Positions 42,086 to 53,040 of a stretch of DNA of 64,000 nt are shown one piece after another (position 1 is the first letter of the stretch; the number at the start of each line of letters is the position of its first letter). The stretch is from Entoloma clypeatum (taxonomy: Eukaryota; Basidiomycota; Agaricomycetes; Agaricales; Entolomataceae), in assembly GCA_963565915.1 (NCBI GenBank), contig OY751486.1, positions 2,108,001-2,172,000 on the forward strand. Direction: 5' to 3'. Under the pieces are notes generated by a model. It worked only from the letters and a program-made list of their open reading frames with translations. It did no database searches and was not told the DNA's origin. A program made the translations under genes and the position numbers.

Positions 42086-42087
42086 GT

Positions 42088-42870
42088 CTAGAGTCTGCGG
42101 AGAAGGAGAGGGGTCGGGTTGTTGGGATGAAGATGGGGTTCGGGATACAGGTAAGGGTTGAAAATGAGTCCCTCTTCTAGGCGTCTGTTCAATATCTGAC
42201 TGCGCGGAGTCAAAAGCAAATTCGTCAGGGGACTCGTCGGCGGAATCGGTGGCAATACGTTCGGGGTATTTCCTGTGTAGATCTCTAAGGAATCTCTGTT
42301 CCTGCGCGTCTGTCGGTTGTGAGAAGGGGTCAAGTCTCTCGTTTCGTGCCCAACGACCGTACTTGGTCTGTTGTTCGGTGGTTGTAAAGTGGGCGTAGAT
42401 CTGTTGCTTCGAGTACGATGTGATGATGCGGCTCTGGGACGTCTCAATGTGAGCGTCCTAATCAATCTTCTGATAACGGTTGTCTGGACACCAATAAACT
42501 CTCTGATCTCTGTGATCCGACCTGTCTGAGGTCCTTCTTGAACACGAAAGCTTTCGAGTTCGTTCTGTCGGGCGTTGTAACACGCGATCTGGTGTTGTCG
42601 AGCAAGATGGATGCTCTCTGCTATCTCGCCGTGGGGGCGATGCTCGTCGTTGTCTAGTTCTTCGTCAAGCACCTGCTGTAGGATGCGACGGATCTCCGAT
42701 TCGATGTACTGCTGGATGAGTGTAAAATCGATGCTGTCTCGAGGACTTAGCTCCTCCTGTCGGGCTTCTGGTGAGGCGAATGGGTTACTGGTGAAGTCTT
42801 CAAAGAAGCGCGACGTCTTGACTCGTCTGGTAGTTGCTCTCTTCGCTCTGGGCGAACCTAACGAGATTTA
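42088..42870 (-). pseudogene. Gypsy G2 Gag N-terminal extension, frameshifted
   Basis: Minus-strand frames read FFEDFTSNPFASPEARQEEL and YIESEIRRILQQVLDEELDN, then ARQHQIACYNARQNELESFR, then after a frame change LRDLHRKYPERIATDSADES, joining the Gag start without a clear stop. So a longer Gag leader with coiled-coil-like sequence existed and is broken near 42,380. Whether translation began at 42,870 or at 42,085 cannot be decided. Confidence 0.55.
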
Positions 42871-42876
42871 GCGACT
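42864..42876 (-). promoter_or_regulatory. Gypsy G2 candidate self-priming site
   Basis: Next to the 5' LTR the coding strand reads AGTCGCTAAATCT. GCTAAATCT is perfectly complementary to AGATTTAGC at 42,960-42,952, which lies 33 nt after the TATATAAA box (42,993-42,986) and so close to the expected transcript 5' end. In Tf1 and relatives the transcript's own 5' end primes reverse transcription at such a site. The 4-nt gap to the LTR is larger than usual. No tRNA 3' end complement was seen. Confidence 0.5.
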
Positions 42877-43279
42877 TGTTATGCTTAACAAACCGTTCCA
42901 AGGTTCGGGCAGAGTATGCAGGAAAGTGGAAAGGCGAAGAGCAATGTGATTGCTAAATCTAAGGAATCTACTACAGTACAGGAGGTTTATATAGGTACTG
43001 ACTATAGGTGGTAGCGGATGAGTCAGTACTGCGGAAGGCAGTGCGCATGAGTAAGGCGACTGCGGAAGGCTATGTACAATAAGTAAGCTGACTGCGGAAA
43101 GCGAGTCAGCGCGGGAGCAAAGTATACTAAAGGGGCTGACGAAGTAAAGGTAGTGAGTCAGACTGGGAATCGAAGGTTGCAGAAGTAGATGTTAGACATA
43201 GTAAGCTCGTAAGAGGGCGCAGAGCCGGGCCGATAAGTAAAAGTGATGACATCGTCCGCATACCGTAGAGTCCGTAACA
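42877..43279 (-). repeat. Gypsy G2 5' LTR
   Basis: 403 bp, 17 differences from the 3' LTR by eye, 16 of them transitions. Contains the TATATAAA box at 42,986-42,993. Confidence 0.95.
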
Positions 43280-43422
43280 GAGGTCCTCCTTGGTTTTGTC
43301 AACAACGAGCAGAGCACCACCAATTTAAAGATTTTAGACAATCAGCTTCATCTGTGAGACGATAGCGCGTTTTTTTGTACCGTTTACAAGGATGACTGAC
43401 GGGTTGATTTGATTGGTTTCAG

Positions 43423-45240
43423 AAACCCGAGATTCTGAGCTTGCGCTCAAATGAAATCCTCACTGCTGTCAGTCACAGAGGAAGGAAGGAGGAGCTCTCG
43501 CTGGAGGTCCAATTGTGTGTGATCCATGCTTTGTATAATTCCTTGGAGTTTGTGCGCCATAACTTTGAGCGGGATGTGCATTCATATCCTCTTTGTTCCT
43601 GATTTTTGTTGGGGCACAAGATCTGACAAGATCAAAATAGGGCGAGCAGAACTACATCATGCAGGTTGTTTGTGAAGCAATGCAAAACCCAACTGTCCCC
43701 GTTGAAGTGGGGGCTTTCGAGTGTTTGGTGCGGATTATGAGCGTGTACTATGGCGAGATGGCATTGTACATGGAGCAGGCGTTGTTTGGGGTATGTACAA
43801 ACTTGTCATTGAATGGAAGGCCTCCTAAATGTTCCCATAGTTGACTGGTTGGGATGAAACATCCAGATGAGCGGGTTGCTCTCCGGGCCGCCGAGTTCTG
43901 GTTGGCAGTTTGTGAAGACGAGGTTGAACTGGCTATTGAAGCACAAGAGGTACATTGTTTATAGTTTCTGTGCTAATCCTGCCTGATATCTTAATGTTTT
44001 AGGCTGCAGAATATGACGAAACACCTGAAACTGAGTCGAATCATTTGGACCATCTCTATGGTGGCAGGCACATGTCTTTCTCTCCTTGCTGGTGCCGTGC
44101 AAGATTCAATCGTTCCTGCCATGATACCATTCATTGCAGCCCACATCAAGGCGGAGGATTGGCATCAACATGAAGCCGCCGTGATGATCTTTGGGTCCGT
44201 CCTCGAAGGGGCTGATCCAGCTGTCCTGACACCTCTTGTCAACCAAGCTCTACCCCTGCTCATCGACGTGATGGCCGATATCCTCTAGTATCTCGGTGTA
44301 GAAGGCGGCATTGCAGCGGGGGCGCGCAACTCACATGCCAAAGACACCACCGCATGGTCATTGGGCAGAATCTGTGATTTGTTGATTTCGACCATTAAAC
44401 CTGATATTCATCTACATCCACTGATATCGGCTTTGGTCAATGGCCTTCAAGATAGTCCTAGAATTGTATCGAACTGCTGCTGGGCATTGATGAATCTCAT
44501 GGATCAGTTATCGTTGTATTATGGGGATGAGTCGGATGCGCAGACAACTGGTCTGTTGTCATCATATTTCCAAGGTGTTGTAGCTGCATTTTTACAGGTG
44601 GCAGAGAGGCAAGTTGTGGTTTATGTTTTCTTGACATTTTCTCTTGACTTATACTTGTATTCCCCAGCGCGGGTAACGAGGCAAACTTCTGGACGGCCGC
44701 CTACGAAGCTATTATTTCCTTCCTCACCCACCCAGGCAACTCCGGATACGATCCCCGTTGTTCAAAACACTGTCGTCAGCATTCTATCACGCATGGAACA
44801 ACTCCTTGCTCTGCAGGTTCGTCCATCTTGTCAGGCAGGTCCGTCCCTGGCTAATAATATGACAATCTTAGAACCAAATTGTGGGGGTTGATGATCGTAA
44901 CAACTGGAATGAATTTCAAAGTAACTTATGCAGCACAGTCATTGTAAGTCTCCTTAGTTATACCTCGGTCTCATCATACTAAGAGATATGTCATCAGTGC
45001 GTTCTTCGTAAACTCGAAAAGGGCATTCAACCTCTCGCAGATCGTATCATGACCCTCATCTTGCAGCTTATCCAAGCAGCTGGCAAGGCGTCAACGGTTC
45101 TTGAGGGTGCGTTTTTTGTTGTAGGATCAGTCGCTCGGGTATGCGTGTCATTATATGAACGGTCTTCTAGGGAGCCCAACTTTCTGCAATGTTCATCCCG
45201 CCATGTGAGCGTTGTCATGTTCATGCGTCTGATACCAGGT
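43423..45240 (+). pseudogene. KAP95: Importin subunit beta-1 (karyopherin-beta) pseudogene
   Basis: Importin-beta carries cargo through nuclear pores. The plus-strand exons keep HEAT-repeat order: KPEILSLRSNEILTAVSHRG (43,423-43,575), intron 43,576-43,640, MQVVCEAMQNPTVPVEVGAF and YMEQALFG (43,650-43,790), intron 43,791-43,840, GMKHPDERVALRAAEFWLAV, intron 43,950-44,002, AAEYDETPETESN, then after a deletion of roughly 25-30 codons LSLLAGAVQDSIVPAMIPFI and a TAG stop (44,286-44,288), then DTTAWSLGRICDLL, ALVNGLQDSPRIVSNCCWAL, and GNEANFWTAAYEAIISFLTH and VLEGAFFVVGSVAR. Further shifts occur near 43,845 and 44,760. The last third of the protein is missing. Introns are kept, so it is a DNA-level copy. 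One intron appears to use a GC donor (GCAAGT, near 44,610). Confidence 0.88.
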
Positions 45241-47583
45241 GCGGCGGATTGAGCTCTACCTCTGCCCGCTCCATATGATAACTTCCTCTCCCTGCAGAGG
45301 TTTTCTTCGTCTTTGCCCTTGAGTCTCCAGAGGAGTCATGTTTGTCTGTGCAACACTGCTGTGCTCGCATCACCGCCTAGGGGTTTCTTGATGAATTTAG
45401 CCACCCAGGCCGCACCCGGATGGCACTCAGGTGTCATGTTCTCCCGGGTCAGGGCTTGGTGTTTGAATGGTGCACCCGTCAACGCCGGTGTTTTGCAGCG
45501 CAGCAGCGGAAGCACGACAAACTCCTTCAATGTCTCTTCAAGCAAAGAAGCGCTTCACCATCTCCTTCGAGGACAACCTCCCCTCGCCCCCATCATCAGG
45601 ATTCAGCCAGTTTTTCACAAAGGAAACACAAAATTTCTCATCCGGCGGATCCTTGGCTGATATTGGAGAGCCATATACCAACCGAGCAAGCAGGTCTGTA
45701 CCCACATTTCCCCTAGTTCTTTGCACTTTACCCTGTCGACAATCCAATCCTTATTCGTTTTCCTTTGTCCTTCTATTCGCGCCCTTCGTTAGTCCACTTG
45801 CATCAGCCGGTTGAACTTTATCTCTCTTTTCAAGCTACCATCTCAAAAAGACAACCGACAATATTTACAGATCAGCCCTTGAGATCTCGGCGGCGCTGCA
45901 AGGATCCTTCAATATGCCATTACCCCCCAAAGTAGCCCTGCCATAGCCTCAAGCCACACCCACCCAACCCTCAGCGACCTCCGCGCCATCTCTCCCAAGG
46001 GATGGTCAAGGTCCGCGGACAACCTCAATCAAATGACATCCACACTTTTCTCCCCAATCAAGAGCACCTGGATGGCACTCAGACTCAGGTGTCATATGCT
46101 CCCGCCAATGCCGGTGTTTCACAGCGCAGCAGGGAAAGCTTGATGAACTCCAACATCCCCTCAACTAAATGAGCCTCCCTTTCATATCAGGTATGACATT
46201 TTGTGCTTTCGCACCTAATTTGTTGCGCCTAACATCAAACACCATCAGTGGCCATCACCGTATTGCGTGGAGGACCAGTTTCAGGTTCCTTGGTGAACCT
46301 CCAGTCGCCGTCCTCACATCTGGCGTCCTCAATCCTTAATGCTACAACAGTAGCGTGAGGCTAATCGGAGCCCATATCCCCGTATTGTCATATGAGTACC
46401 TATATTGCCTATCCAAGACTCATCGCTACAAGGTCGTGTTGACTGCATCGTTCCTCTATGCTTATTAACAATTTCCAACAACTTTGCTTTTGTGCCCACC
46501 TCACCAACGCGGCCCTCGGCCGTTCCTTCAAAGTTCTGCTTGCTGAGTTCCGATGACCTTTCTCAAGCTCATGAGTCTCCTCCTGACATCAAGTACAGCG
46601 CGCGGTTGCATATCTACTCTCCTTATAACCCTCTCCCTCTGTGGAAGCGGCGGCCAATGCCATCTTTACCCATGCGGCATATTCTATAGTAAAGGAAAGT
46701 CATTGATAAAAAATGATCCCTTCCTCAAATCAGAGCTTCTCGACAATGTTCTCATGGGATGACCTTCACTGAGTCGGCCCTAGTCACCTTTGCACTCGGT
46801 CTTGGAGCTCGCCTCCCTCTATTCCCTTATTGACTTCGCGCCACTGACCAGGGGCTGCCCACACCCAGCTCACACTGTTGCACCTACCATTCGCCTCCCT
46901 GACATTCCCTCCAACCAACTCCCTGCATAAGGCTCCATTTCATATTGCGTCCGAGTTTCCTCTCTCATCGCCCCGCCTGAAGATTCGCCCAATCAGCAGT
47001 GGAGGCCCTAAACAATGTTGCCCTCCTTGAGCAATGTGTTCCTTTTGCAATCGGCGTGTCATGTCTCCCTACCTATTTGTTGCATCTAACACATAACGAC
47101 ATCAGTGGGGCAGCCATCGCAATATTGTGTGGATCATCGTGTTGCAGTTGGTTCGCAACAGCAGCGGCAAGTACTCACAATGCCAATATGGGGTGATACT
47201 TACTGAGCTCAAGAGTCTCTGTTTGAGATGCTTGCAGCGGCTTGAGTGTCCAACTGACCCCTCTCTCTGCGGTGCAGCACGCCCTCATATTTGTCCTCCA
47301 GTTTCTGGAGCATCACGATGGCCCTCTGCAATACTATTTCCCTTGTTACTGCAACAGGTGGTTTGTGGCCATGGCAGCAAGCTGAACATTGTCCCTAGTC
47401 TGAGCCTGAGAGGCACCTAGTCAGTATGCACTGATATATGCTGTAAATTCATCTTGAGGCTATCAAATGAGCTTAAGGCAGGTGCATTAAAAGTCAGAAG
47501 TTTGTAAACTGGCTCCTGATGAAAATACTCTTTGAGGATATTAATGAACTGTTACTAGCAGCTAAACAATTAGTGTGTTACTA
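45241..47583. other. Unassigned region with imperfect internal duplications
   Basis: About 2.3 kb with no recognised gene. GGCACTCAGGTGTCATGTTC...GCCGGTGTTTTGCAGCGCAGCAG (about 45,421-45,505) recurs as CAGACTCAGGTGTCATATGC...GCCGGTGTTTCACAGCGCAGCAG (about 46,080-46,130). A second pair is CATCAGTGGCCATCACCGTATTGCGTGGA (about 46,246) against CATCAGTGGGGCAGCCATCGCAATATTGTGTGGA (about 47,100). Short frames (115, 98, 97 codons) have no recognisable motif. Confidence 0.5.
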
Positions 47584-49152
47584 TTACTCATCATCAACCA
47601 AGATCACATATTCCTCTCTCGCTTGCTCAAGCGTAATGATCTTTTTCCAATATTTTTCCCAGACTGATTGCAAGCACTTGCATGTCACGAATGCCAGGCC
47701 TGTTTGATTGTAATCAGGTATAATCTGGGTTGTCGGTGGATAATCTTGCAGGCTTGTGCCATGGTAGTGTGATGGATCCCAAACCACAACGGTGTCAGGA
47801 GCACCTCTAACTCGAATGCCATAGCAGCAGTTGTAAAAATGGCCGCCTCCACTATCGCGCAAAGTTCTTCCAATGGTCCAAGAAATAGCCCATTTGTGAG
47901 GCTGAAATTCCTGGTGGACTGCTCTGCAATGTTCAGATAAGCTGCACGTAAGTCAAAATCTCGGATCAGGTGAAATTCTGGAATACCGTGCATAATTTGC
48001 AGCCATAACACCAGCCGGCGGCGCTCCTTCAGCATCGGCGAGAACAAACACATCATTTCCAATGTCGATCTCACTCTCTCCAATTTTGTTCATCTTCTCC
48101 AAAAGGAATTCTTTATTCATGCGCGGAATCTTTGTTAATGCAAGCCAGATCGCAATATGGGCAATGATGGTATTTGGAAGTTTTTTGCGAAATAACATCC
48201 ACACAAGGGAAAACACATGAGAACTTTTGTGGTCTAGTTGCGCAACTTCGGAGGGGGGGAATCACTTTGAGAGCAGATTTCGCACCCAATGAAACAAAGG
48301 AGCACTTTGAGCTCCTGCTGAAAATCCCAGCTGCACTAATTTTCCAGGATCTTCCAGCTGTTGGACACCATTTTAACTGAGGCAAGTTCAGAATTCTGTG
48401 GCGACTTACCTGAATACTTTTCCTGTGTCCCACAGCTCTTTGATGACCCCGTCAATCCATTCCAGAAGGTGTTTGTTGCCACAGAAATTCCGAATGATGA
48501 CCGCAACGAGATTGCCACTTTCATCAACAACTATTGCACTCTTGTCAGCAGCAATGTCAAGCTGAAGACTCGCCAAATCAAGCCGCGCGATAGGTTTTCG
48601 CTTGCCCCGTTTATCTGGGAGTTTCCCATTCTCGAGATGGCCTCTCCACTTTTCGTCGATCTTGTCAGTTTCGATTATCCAATGATCTGCGGGGGGGTAA
48701 GATCTTTGCAGCTTTATAACCCAAATAATCTCCAAAGAATCAAGGAATCTTGATTTGTCTTCGTCGTCCCAATCCAACCCAATGTCATGAAGAAAGCGCC
48801 GCTTCCGATTCCTTTTGGCTTCTACCCAGCGCTTCCTCATCTGAAAAGCCTGGGCTACTAGGCTGTATTTCCCCTTAACTGGATGGGGAGCTTGTGCGAA
48901 CCAACCCGTGAACTCCGCAAAAAACTCAGGACTGCCTGCTGGAACTTCGGCCCCCAGTGGCGGTGCTGCTGGCTTGGAGGCGGGGAATTCAGCGTGATGC
49001 TGCCAATAGCGGTATAGTACTGCACTGGCAAACGATGATTGAGCTTCGCTTGTGGTCACGCCCACCAGGAGCTCCAAGAGGTCTGGATCATTTTCGACGG
49101 TTGAAAAAAGTGCAGATTGCTGTGTTTTGGAAAATTTCAGCTTCTTCGCCAT
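47584..49152 (-). pseudogene. 2OG-oxygenase-like agaricomycete gene, at least one frameshift
   Basis: Exon 1 (49,152 to about 48,410) encodes 245 residues: a helical lysine-rich N-terminus, FTGWFAQAPHPVKGKYSLVA, a basic stretch, and IVVDESGNLVAVIIRNFCGN. After an intron (about 48,409-48,362, exact ends unclear) come LEDPGKLVQLGFSAGAQS and, past a one-base shift near 48,270, VIPPSEVAQLDHKSSHVFSL. Then IDIGNDVFVLADAEGAPPAG, then QEFQPHKWAISWTIGRTLRD, GGGHFYNCCYGIRVRGAP, VVVWDPSHYHGTSLQDYPP and a C-terminal tail ending at 47,584. The H...VVWDPSHYHGTSL arrangement resembles the metal-binding end of TET/JBP-like 2-oxoglutarate oxygenases, which in mushrooms often accompany transposons (family knowledge). 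The enzyme call is tentative. Confidence 0.5.
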
Positions 49153-49159
49153 TGGGCGA

Positions 49160-49620
49160 GATCAGTGTTGATTAACCCCAAGACCATGACTAGCCTGGTT
49201 CGGAACTCTTATCCAAATGGTCACATGTCTAGCTGAGGCAAGGCTGACCAGTGTCGGACTTTTTGCAAGAAGTTAACTTCACTGAAATTCTCAGCGAAGT
49301 TGGCGCTGAAGTTTCAAGGCAAGGATCCATCCCAGGAGGCACGGTTCGCGGCACCAGAGACCTAGATTCCACCGCCATGCCTCTCCCTTCCACCATCAGC
49401 AAAACCTTTTCGCCGCCGAGTGCCAGGTCCGGGCCAGCCAACCTTGAAGTCCGCTGAAACCTTGAATAACTTCCCGCACGATCAGCCGCACCTAGGTCAT
49501 CATTGCACCAGGTGGGGCCCGTGCAAGGGTGCCAGGCCCAGCACCCATTGGGTCTGCGCCTAGCCTTTGCCCTGCCGCTGCAGCCACGCATTTTTAAGGC
49601 CCAAAACCAAAAAAAAGACA
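49160..49620. other. Spacer between two oppositely oriented genes
   Basis: Contains a 68-codon plus-strand frame (49,251-49,457) with no recognisable motif. It may include promoter sequence for the flanking genes. Confidence 0.35.
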
Positions 49621-49624
49621 TGAC

Positions 49625-50510
49625 TAATAATTCTCAACTTTGTCCAGGCGGCACTCCTAGCAGCAATATTTGCTACACTTGTCGTGCCAATCGCCTCTTT
49701 CATCTTTGCTTTTGCTTTTGCGCGAGCGGCGCTGCCAGCGCTATACCGACTTCCCCTGCTCCCCCAACTTCTCTGGCCTGTCACAGCCCACTTCCTTCGG
49801 GGATCATGGGCTGTATCCCTCCCATTCACACACACCTTGCTGTTGTGCAGGGCATGGTTCGTGGCATATACAACGATTTCTGCATAGGAGCTCTCCAATA
49901 TTCTCTTTGGCGCATCTACCTCTCAGGTAATTGTTATTGTTATTATATGTGCATTTTTTTCATTCCTGAACCCAAGATATTCGCAGCCCGCTGTAGGAGC
50001 ATCAGCAACTCCAGAGCCCCACATCGCTCTCATGTCCGGTATCTCCTCATCTGGCCCCGTCTTCCGATATTTTGCATGCGCCAAACTCAAACCTTTAGCC
50101 TCCGACCATTTATCCTCAACATCCGCAATCCAGCGCGGCAATCTCTTCAATGACCAAAAGTACAACCCGAGTCCATGATCTCACCTCGCGTGGGAGTGCC
50201 TCCTCTGCCTTGGCCATGACTATCAGCTTCTCCTTCGCAGAGGCGCGCCACCACCGCCACCCCCAGCACCATCCGTTCCGGCACCCTCGTCTGCGGGTCT
50301 AACACAGATCAAGGCGACCCCAGTTCCGCTGATCCGGAAGCTGGTGCTCCAATTGGGGAAGCAGACATCGCCACCCATAAAAACCGCATTGGTGGACTGG
50401 CTTTGGATGGACCGTTAGCGCAGGCAGCGGCAGCTGAGGCTGCACATATTCCGGAGCTTTTCAGGTCCGTTGAGGCTGCAGTCTTGGCGGCCCTGACCTG
50501 ACACATGTTG
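49625..50510 (+). pseudogene. NDC1: Probable NDC1 nucleoporin pseudogene fragment
   Basis: NDC1 is a transmembrane protein that anchors nuclear pore complexes. The plus strand reads VVPIASFIFAFAFARAALPA (membrane segment), LPLLPQLLWPVTAHFLRGSW, PFTHTLLLCRAWFVAYTTIS (membrane segment). A GT-AG intron (49,926-49,986) leads to MSGISSSGPVFRYFACAKLK, RGNLFNDQKYNPSPWSHLAW, ECLLCLGHDYQLLLRRGAP, and after a frame change GGLALDGPLAQAAAAEAAHI and ELFRSVEAAVLAA, then a stop. This matches what I recall of basidiomycete NDC1. The N-terminal membrane segments are absent and the frame breaks near 50,370-50,400. Confidence 0.55.
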
Positions 50511-51460
50511 CCACCCGTGCTCGCCCGCTGCTCTCTGCCCCCTCCCAAAGCCCGGTTTCTATGCTTGCAGGGCCCTCAGCCGCTCTGAGATACAGTGGAC
50601 GTGTTGACCCTTAAAAGCATGCCGCTCGCTAACGAGTCCACTGGCCGCAGTCACTCCGGTCCTCGACTCTCTGGACCGCGGTTCGGACCTGGACTGAACC
50701 CTAGGTCCGGGGTGCGGGTCCTCATCTGGCGGACTCGGACCTCCTTAGAGGTTTGGGTGCAGTGGTTGGGTTGGAATGGCTGAGGATGACGTTCAGGACG
50801 AATACGGCGCTGACTGCCGGCGACTACCGCTGCCTGGGCGTTGGCGATTGGTGTTGATCACAACACATACACACTGGCAGAACATGAATGCCAATCACCC
50901 ACCTCTCCACTATGCCCTCACCGCTCCCATCCACTTGCGATAGACCACGCCTCATCCAACATCCCCATCGCCCTTGCCATTCCCCTATGACAACGGGAAA
51001 CCACACCGGCTAGCCCCTGTAGCTCATGCACTCACTTACTAGCAACTGCGAATAATGGACCATGCTAGGTGTCACCCGAATGGCGGCCACTCAGGTGATT
51101 AAGTGATGATGCTAGTTTTACTCTGTATTTATATCATGTAGGGGTTTCTCGCACTGCAGTGAAATGGTGGGGGAGAGCCAGAAAATCGGCGATTTTGAGC
51201 TGAAAATTTGGGTCTGGACCTGGACTGGACCCCTAGTAGGTGAGGAACTCACATACAAACCATCCTAGTAGTCCGAGTCACCGTGATTGTAGCAGACCAC
51301 GGTTTCAATTGACCTGAACCTGCAAGCATAGTACCTGCGACGGGTATTGAACAGTTTGCCCCTCCCAGAAAAGGCAATATAACATGACCAAACATGGATC
51401 ATGTGGGTGTCGCCGACAAGTGGCTTCATTATGGGGGACAGAGAAACCTTGGTAAGCATG
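50511..51460. other. Spacer with GGTCCGGAC-type repeats
   Basis: Between 50,655 and 50,745 and again at 51,205-51,240 are GGACCTGGACTG / GGTCCGGGG words. The end CCAGTCCAGGTCCAGACCC (read on the minus strand from 51,229) after TAGGGGT resembles a hAT-type terminus, but no partner end was located. No gene. Confidence 0.4.
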
Positions 51461-51720
51461 CTTGTAAGTTGAAATTGATACATATCTGTGCTTATCCTCA
51501 TCAGAGTATGCCAACCATAGATCATGCAGACACACAAGATATCTCTTAAAACAAGATGTTGAGATGTTTACCTTGTCCAAAATTATGACTTGTAAGTTGA
51601 AATTGATACATATCTGTGCTTACCACCATAAGAGTATGCCAACTGCAGATCATGCCGACATGTGATTGTATCTCTTATAACAAGATGTTGAGCGGGTTCC
51701 CTACCCAACATCATGACTTG
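51461..51720. repeat. 128-bp tandem duplication
   Basis: CTTGTAAGTTGAAATTGATA starts at 51,461 and again at 51,589. Both copies continue CATATCTGTGCTTA, AGAGTATGCCAAC, GATCATGC, ATCTCTTA and AACAAGATGTTGAG in order. Confidence 0.85.
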
Positions 51721-52300
51721 GGGATTAATTGCCATGGCCTGGCCAACAGAATTATGACCTTCAAGATGCAATCTTTGCAATTCTGTTTTCCCTGTCCAAT
51801 CTTTGAGCAAAATCTTTGGGAAGGTATCAAGTAATACATGCTCATATCTTACTTAAACATGTGATTTGGGTTTGTCAGCTACACCTAGGAATATCTATGT
51901 CCCTCCATTTTTGTGATGATTGTCTTTCCTCACTCTCCCCTCGCCATGTTGAAGTGGAGTGTTGTGATTTCACCACAACGTGTTCTTCATGTCGCGGTCA
52001 CATTACTATAATATATAAACATTTCTGCTCCCTTATATACTACAAGGGTATGACCCGTGCTGTATGGCGCGGGCATGAGAAAATGTGCCATATGGCCATC
52101 AGCAAACCCCGATTTGCACTATAGTTGCCCATAACAAACAAACAAACACCATAGGCATCTATAGCAATAGGTGTCTATAGCAAACCATAGTACCCATAGT
52201 GCATAGTATTGCAGAGCTCTAGCCCATAGTCAACATAGTCACCAAGCACTGTAGAACACTAGTTCCATAGCAGTCATGCTACTTGCAAGAACTTGTATTC
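51721..52300. other. Spacer ending in a TATAGCA/CATAGTA-rich stretch
   Basis: No gene. 52,140-52,300 is rich in CATAG, TATAG and TAGCA words, like the flanks of the 29-31 kb inverted repeat. Confidence 0.4.
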
Positions 52301-52306
52301 TCATTT

Positions 52307-52961
52307 TATACATGGCACAGGCGTAGGTAACCTGTGAGGGTCATGGGTATGGGGTAGTCACAGGTACAGGTATGGGTCATGTCTTCGCAACCTGCAATCC
52401 GTGAGGTACCCATCACGTGTCACGCTCTGAGGTGGCACTCGAACAATGCCACCACTTGCAACAGCTGCCTCTCGACCTCCTCTCGTGCCCAACAGCGTCC
52501 CTTCATGCCCAACAGCATCCCTTCATGCCCAATGGCACCCTCTCATCCCCAATGGCTGCCTCTCGCCCCAACAGCCATCCCTCGTCCACAATGGCGTCCT
52601 CTCGTGCCCAACAGCCTCCACTAGCGCCCAACATTGTCCCTTCATGTCCAATAGCACCCTCTCATCCCCAACAGCTGCCTTGTGTGCCCAACACCCACCA
52701 CTCATGCCCAACGCCATCCTCTTGTGCTCAATGGCATCCTTTCGCCCCCAACTGCCATCCCTTGTCCCCAACGGCACCCTTGCATGCCCAAGTTATTGTT
52801 GTTATTGTTATTGTTTGTGGTTTATCTTATTGTTTGTAGTTTATCATATGTTTTTGCCTACTGTGCAAACCCATGTGGGAACCCTCACCCGCACCTACCT
52901 GCGCAGGTACAGGTACGGGTCAGCATTCCAGTACCTGCGGGAGTACCTGTGCCATTGCCTA
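52307..52961. mobile_element. Non-autonomous element with 20-bp minisatellite core
   Basis: ATGGCACAGG at 52,312-52,321 is mirrored by CCTGTGCCAT at 52,946-52,955. Inside each end are GGTACAGGTA / GGTCATGGGT words, and the core is a 20-bp tandem array. The layout parallels the hAT-type element at 58,862-59,708, which has the same minisatellite. No target duplication could be fixed, so limits are approximate. Confidence 0.5.
52499..52797. repeat. 20-bp minisatellite, 15 units
   Basis: Units start CCCAAC(A/G) or CCCAATG and end (T/C)CATG, CATC or similar, with period 20 bp (one unit is 19). Long open frames on both strands arise from the repeat and are not genes. Confidence 0.9.
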
Positions 52962-53040
52962 GGGGAGCATTCTCCATAAGATAGTACTAGTGGTGGTATC
53001 GAGTATTGAGGTTTTCCGAGGTTCTGGTAGTAGCTATTAA

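Larger units (their letters stand above)
36630..43279 (-). mobile_element. Ty3/gypsy chromovirus (family G2) with both LTRs
   Basis: Minus-strand element of 6,650 bp: 403-bp LTRs (36,630-37,032 and 42,877-43,279) with TGTTA...TAACA ends, Gag with two zinc knuckles, protease, RT, RNase H, integrase, chromodomain and an extra ORF before the 3' LTR. The LTRs differ at 17 positions by my count, 16 of them transitions. No target duplication is visible (agaca on the left, gaggt on the right). Pol has several lesions, so it is not autonomous now. Confidence 0.95.

Noticed and set aside
50595..51240. Complete hAT-like element with GGTCC-rich ends
   Set aside because: Only the right-hand end looks convincing; no matching left end or target duplication.
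52499..52797. Regular 20-bp repeats, CRISPR-like at first sight
   Set aside because: Units are directly adjacent with no spacers, they vary, and the genome is fungal. It is a minisatellite.
52307..52961. 8-bp target duplication around the 52-kb minisatellite element
   Set aside because: Several placements of the ends were tried and none gave matching flanks, so hAT membership is left as a possibility only.
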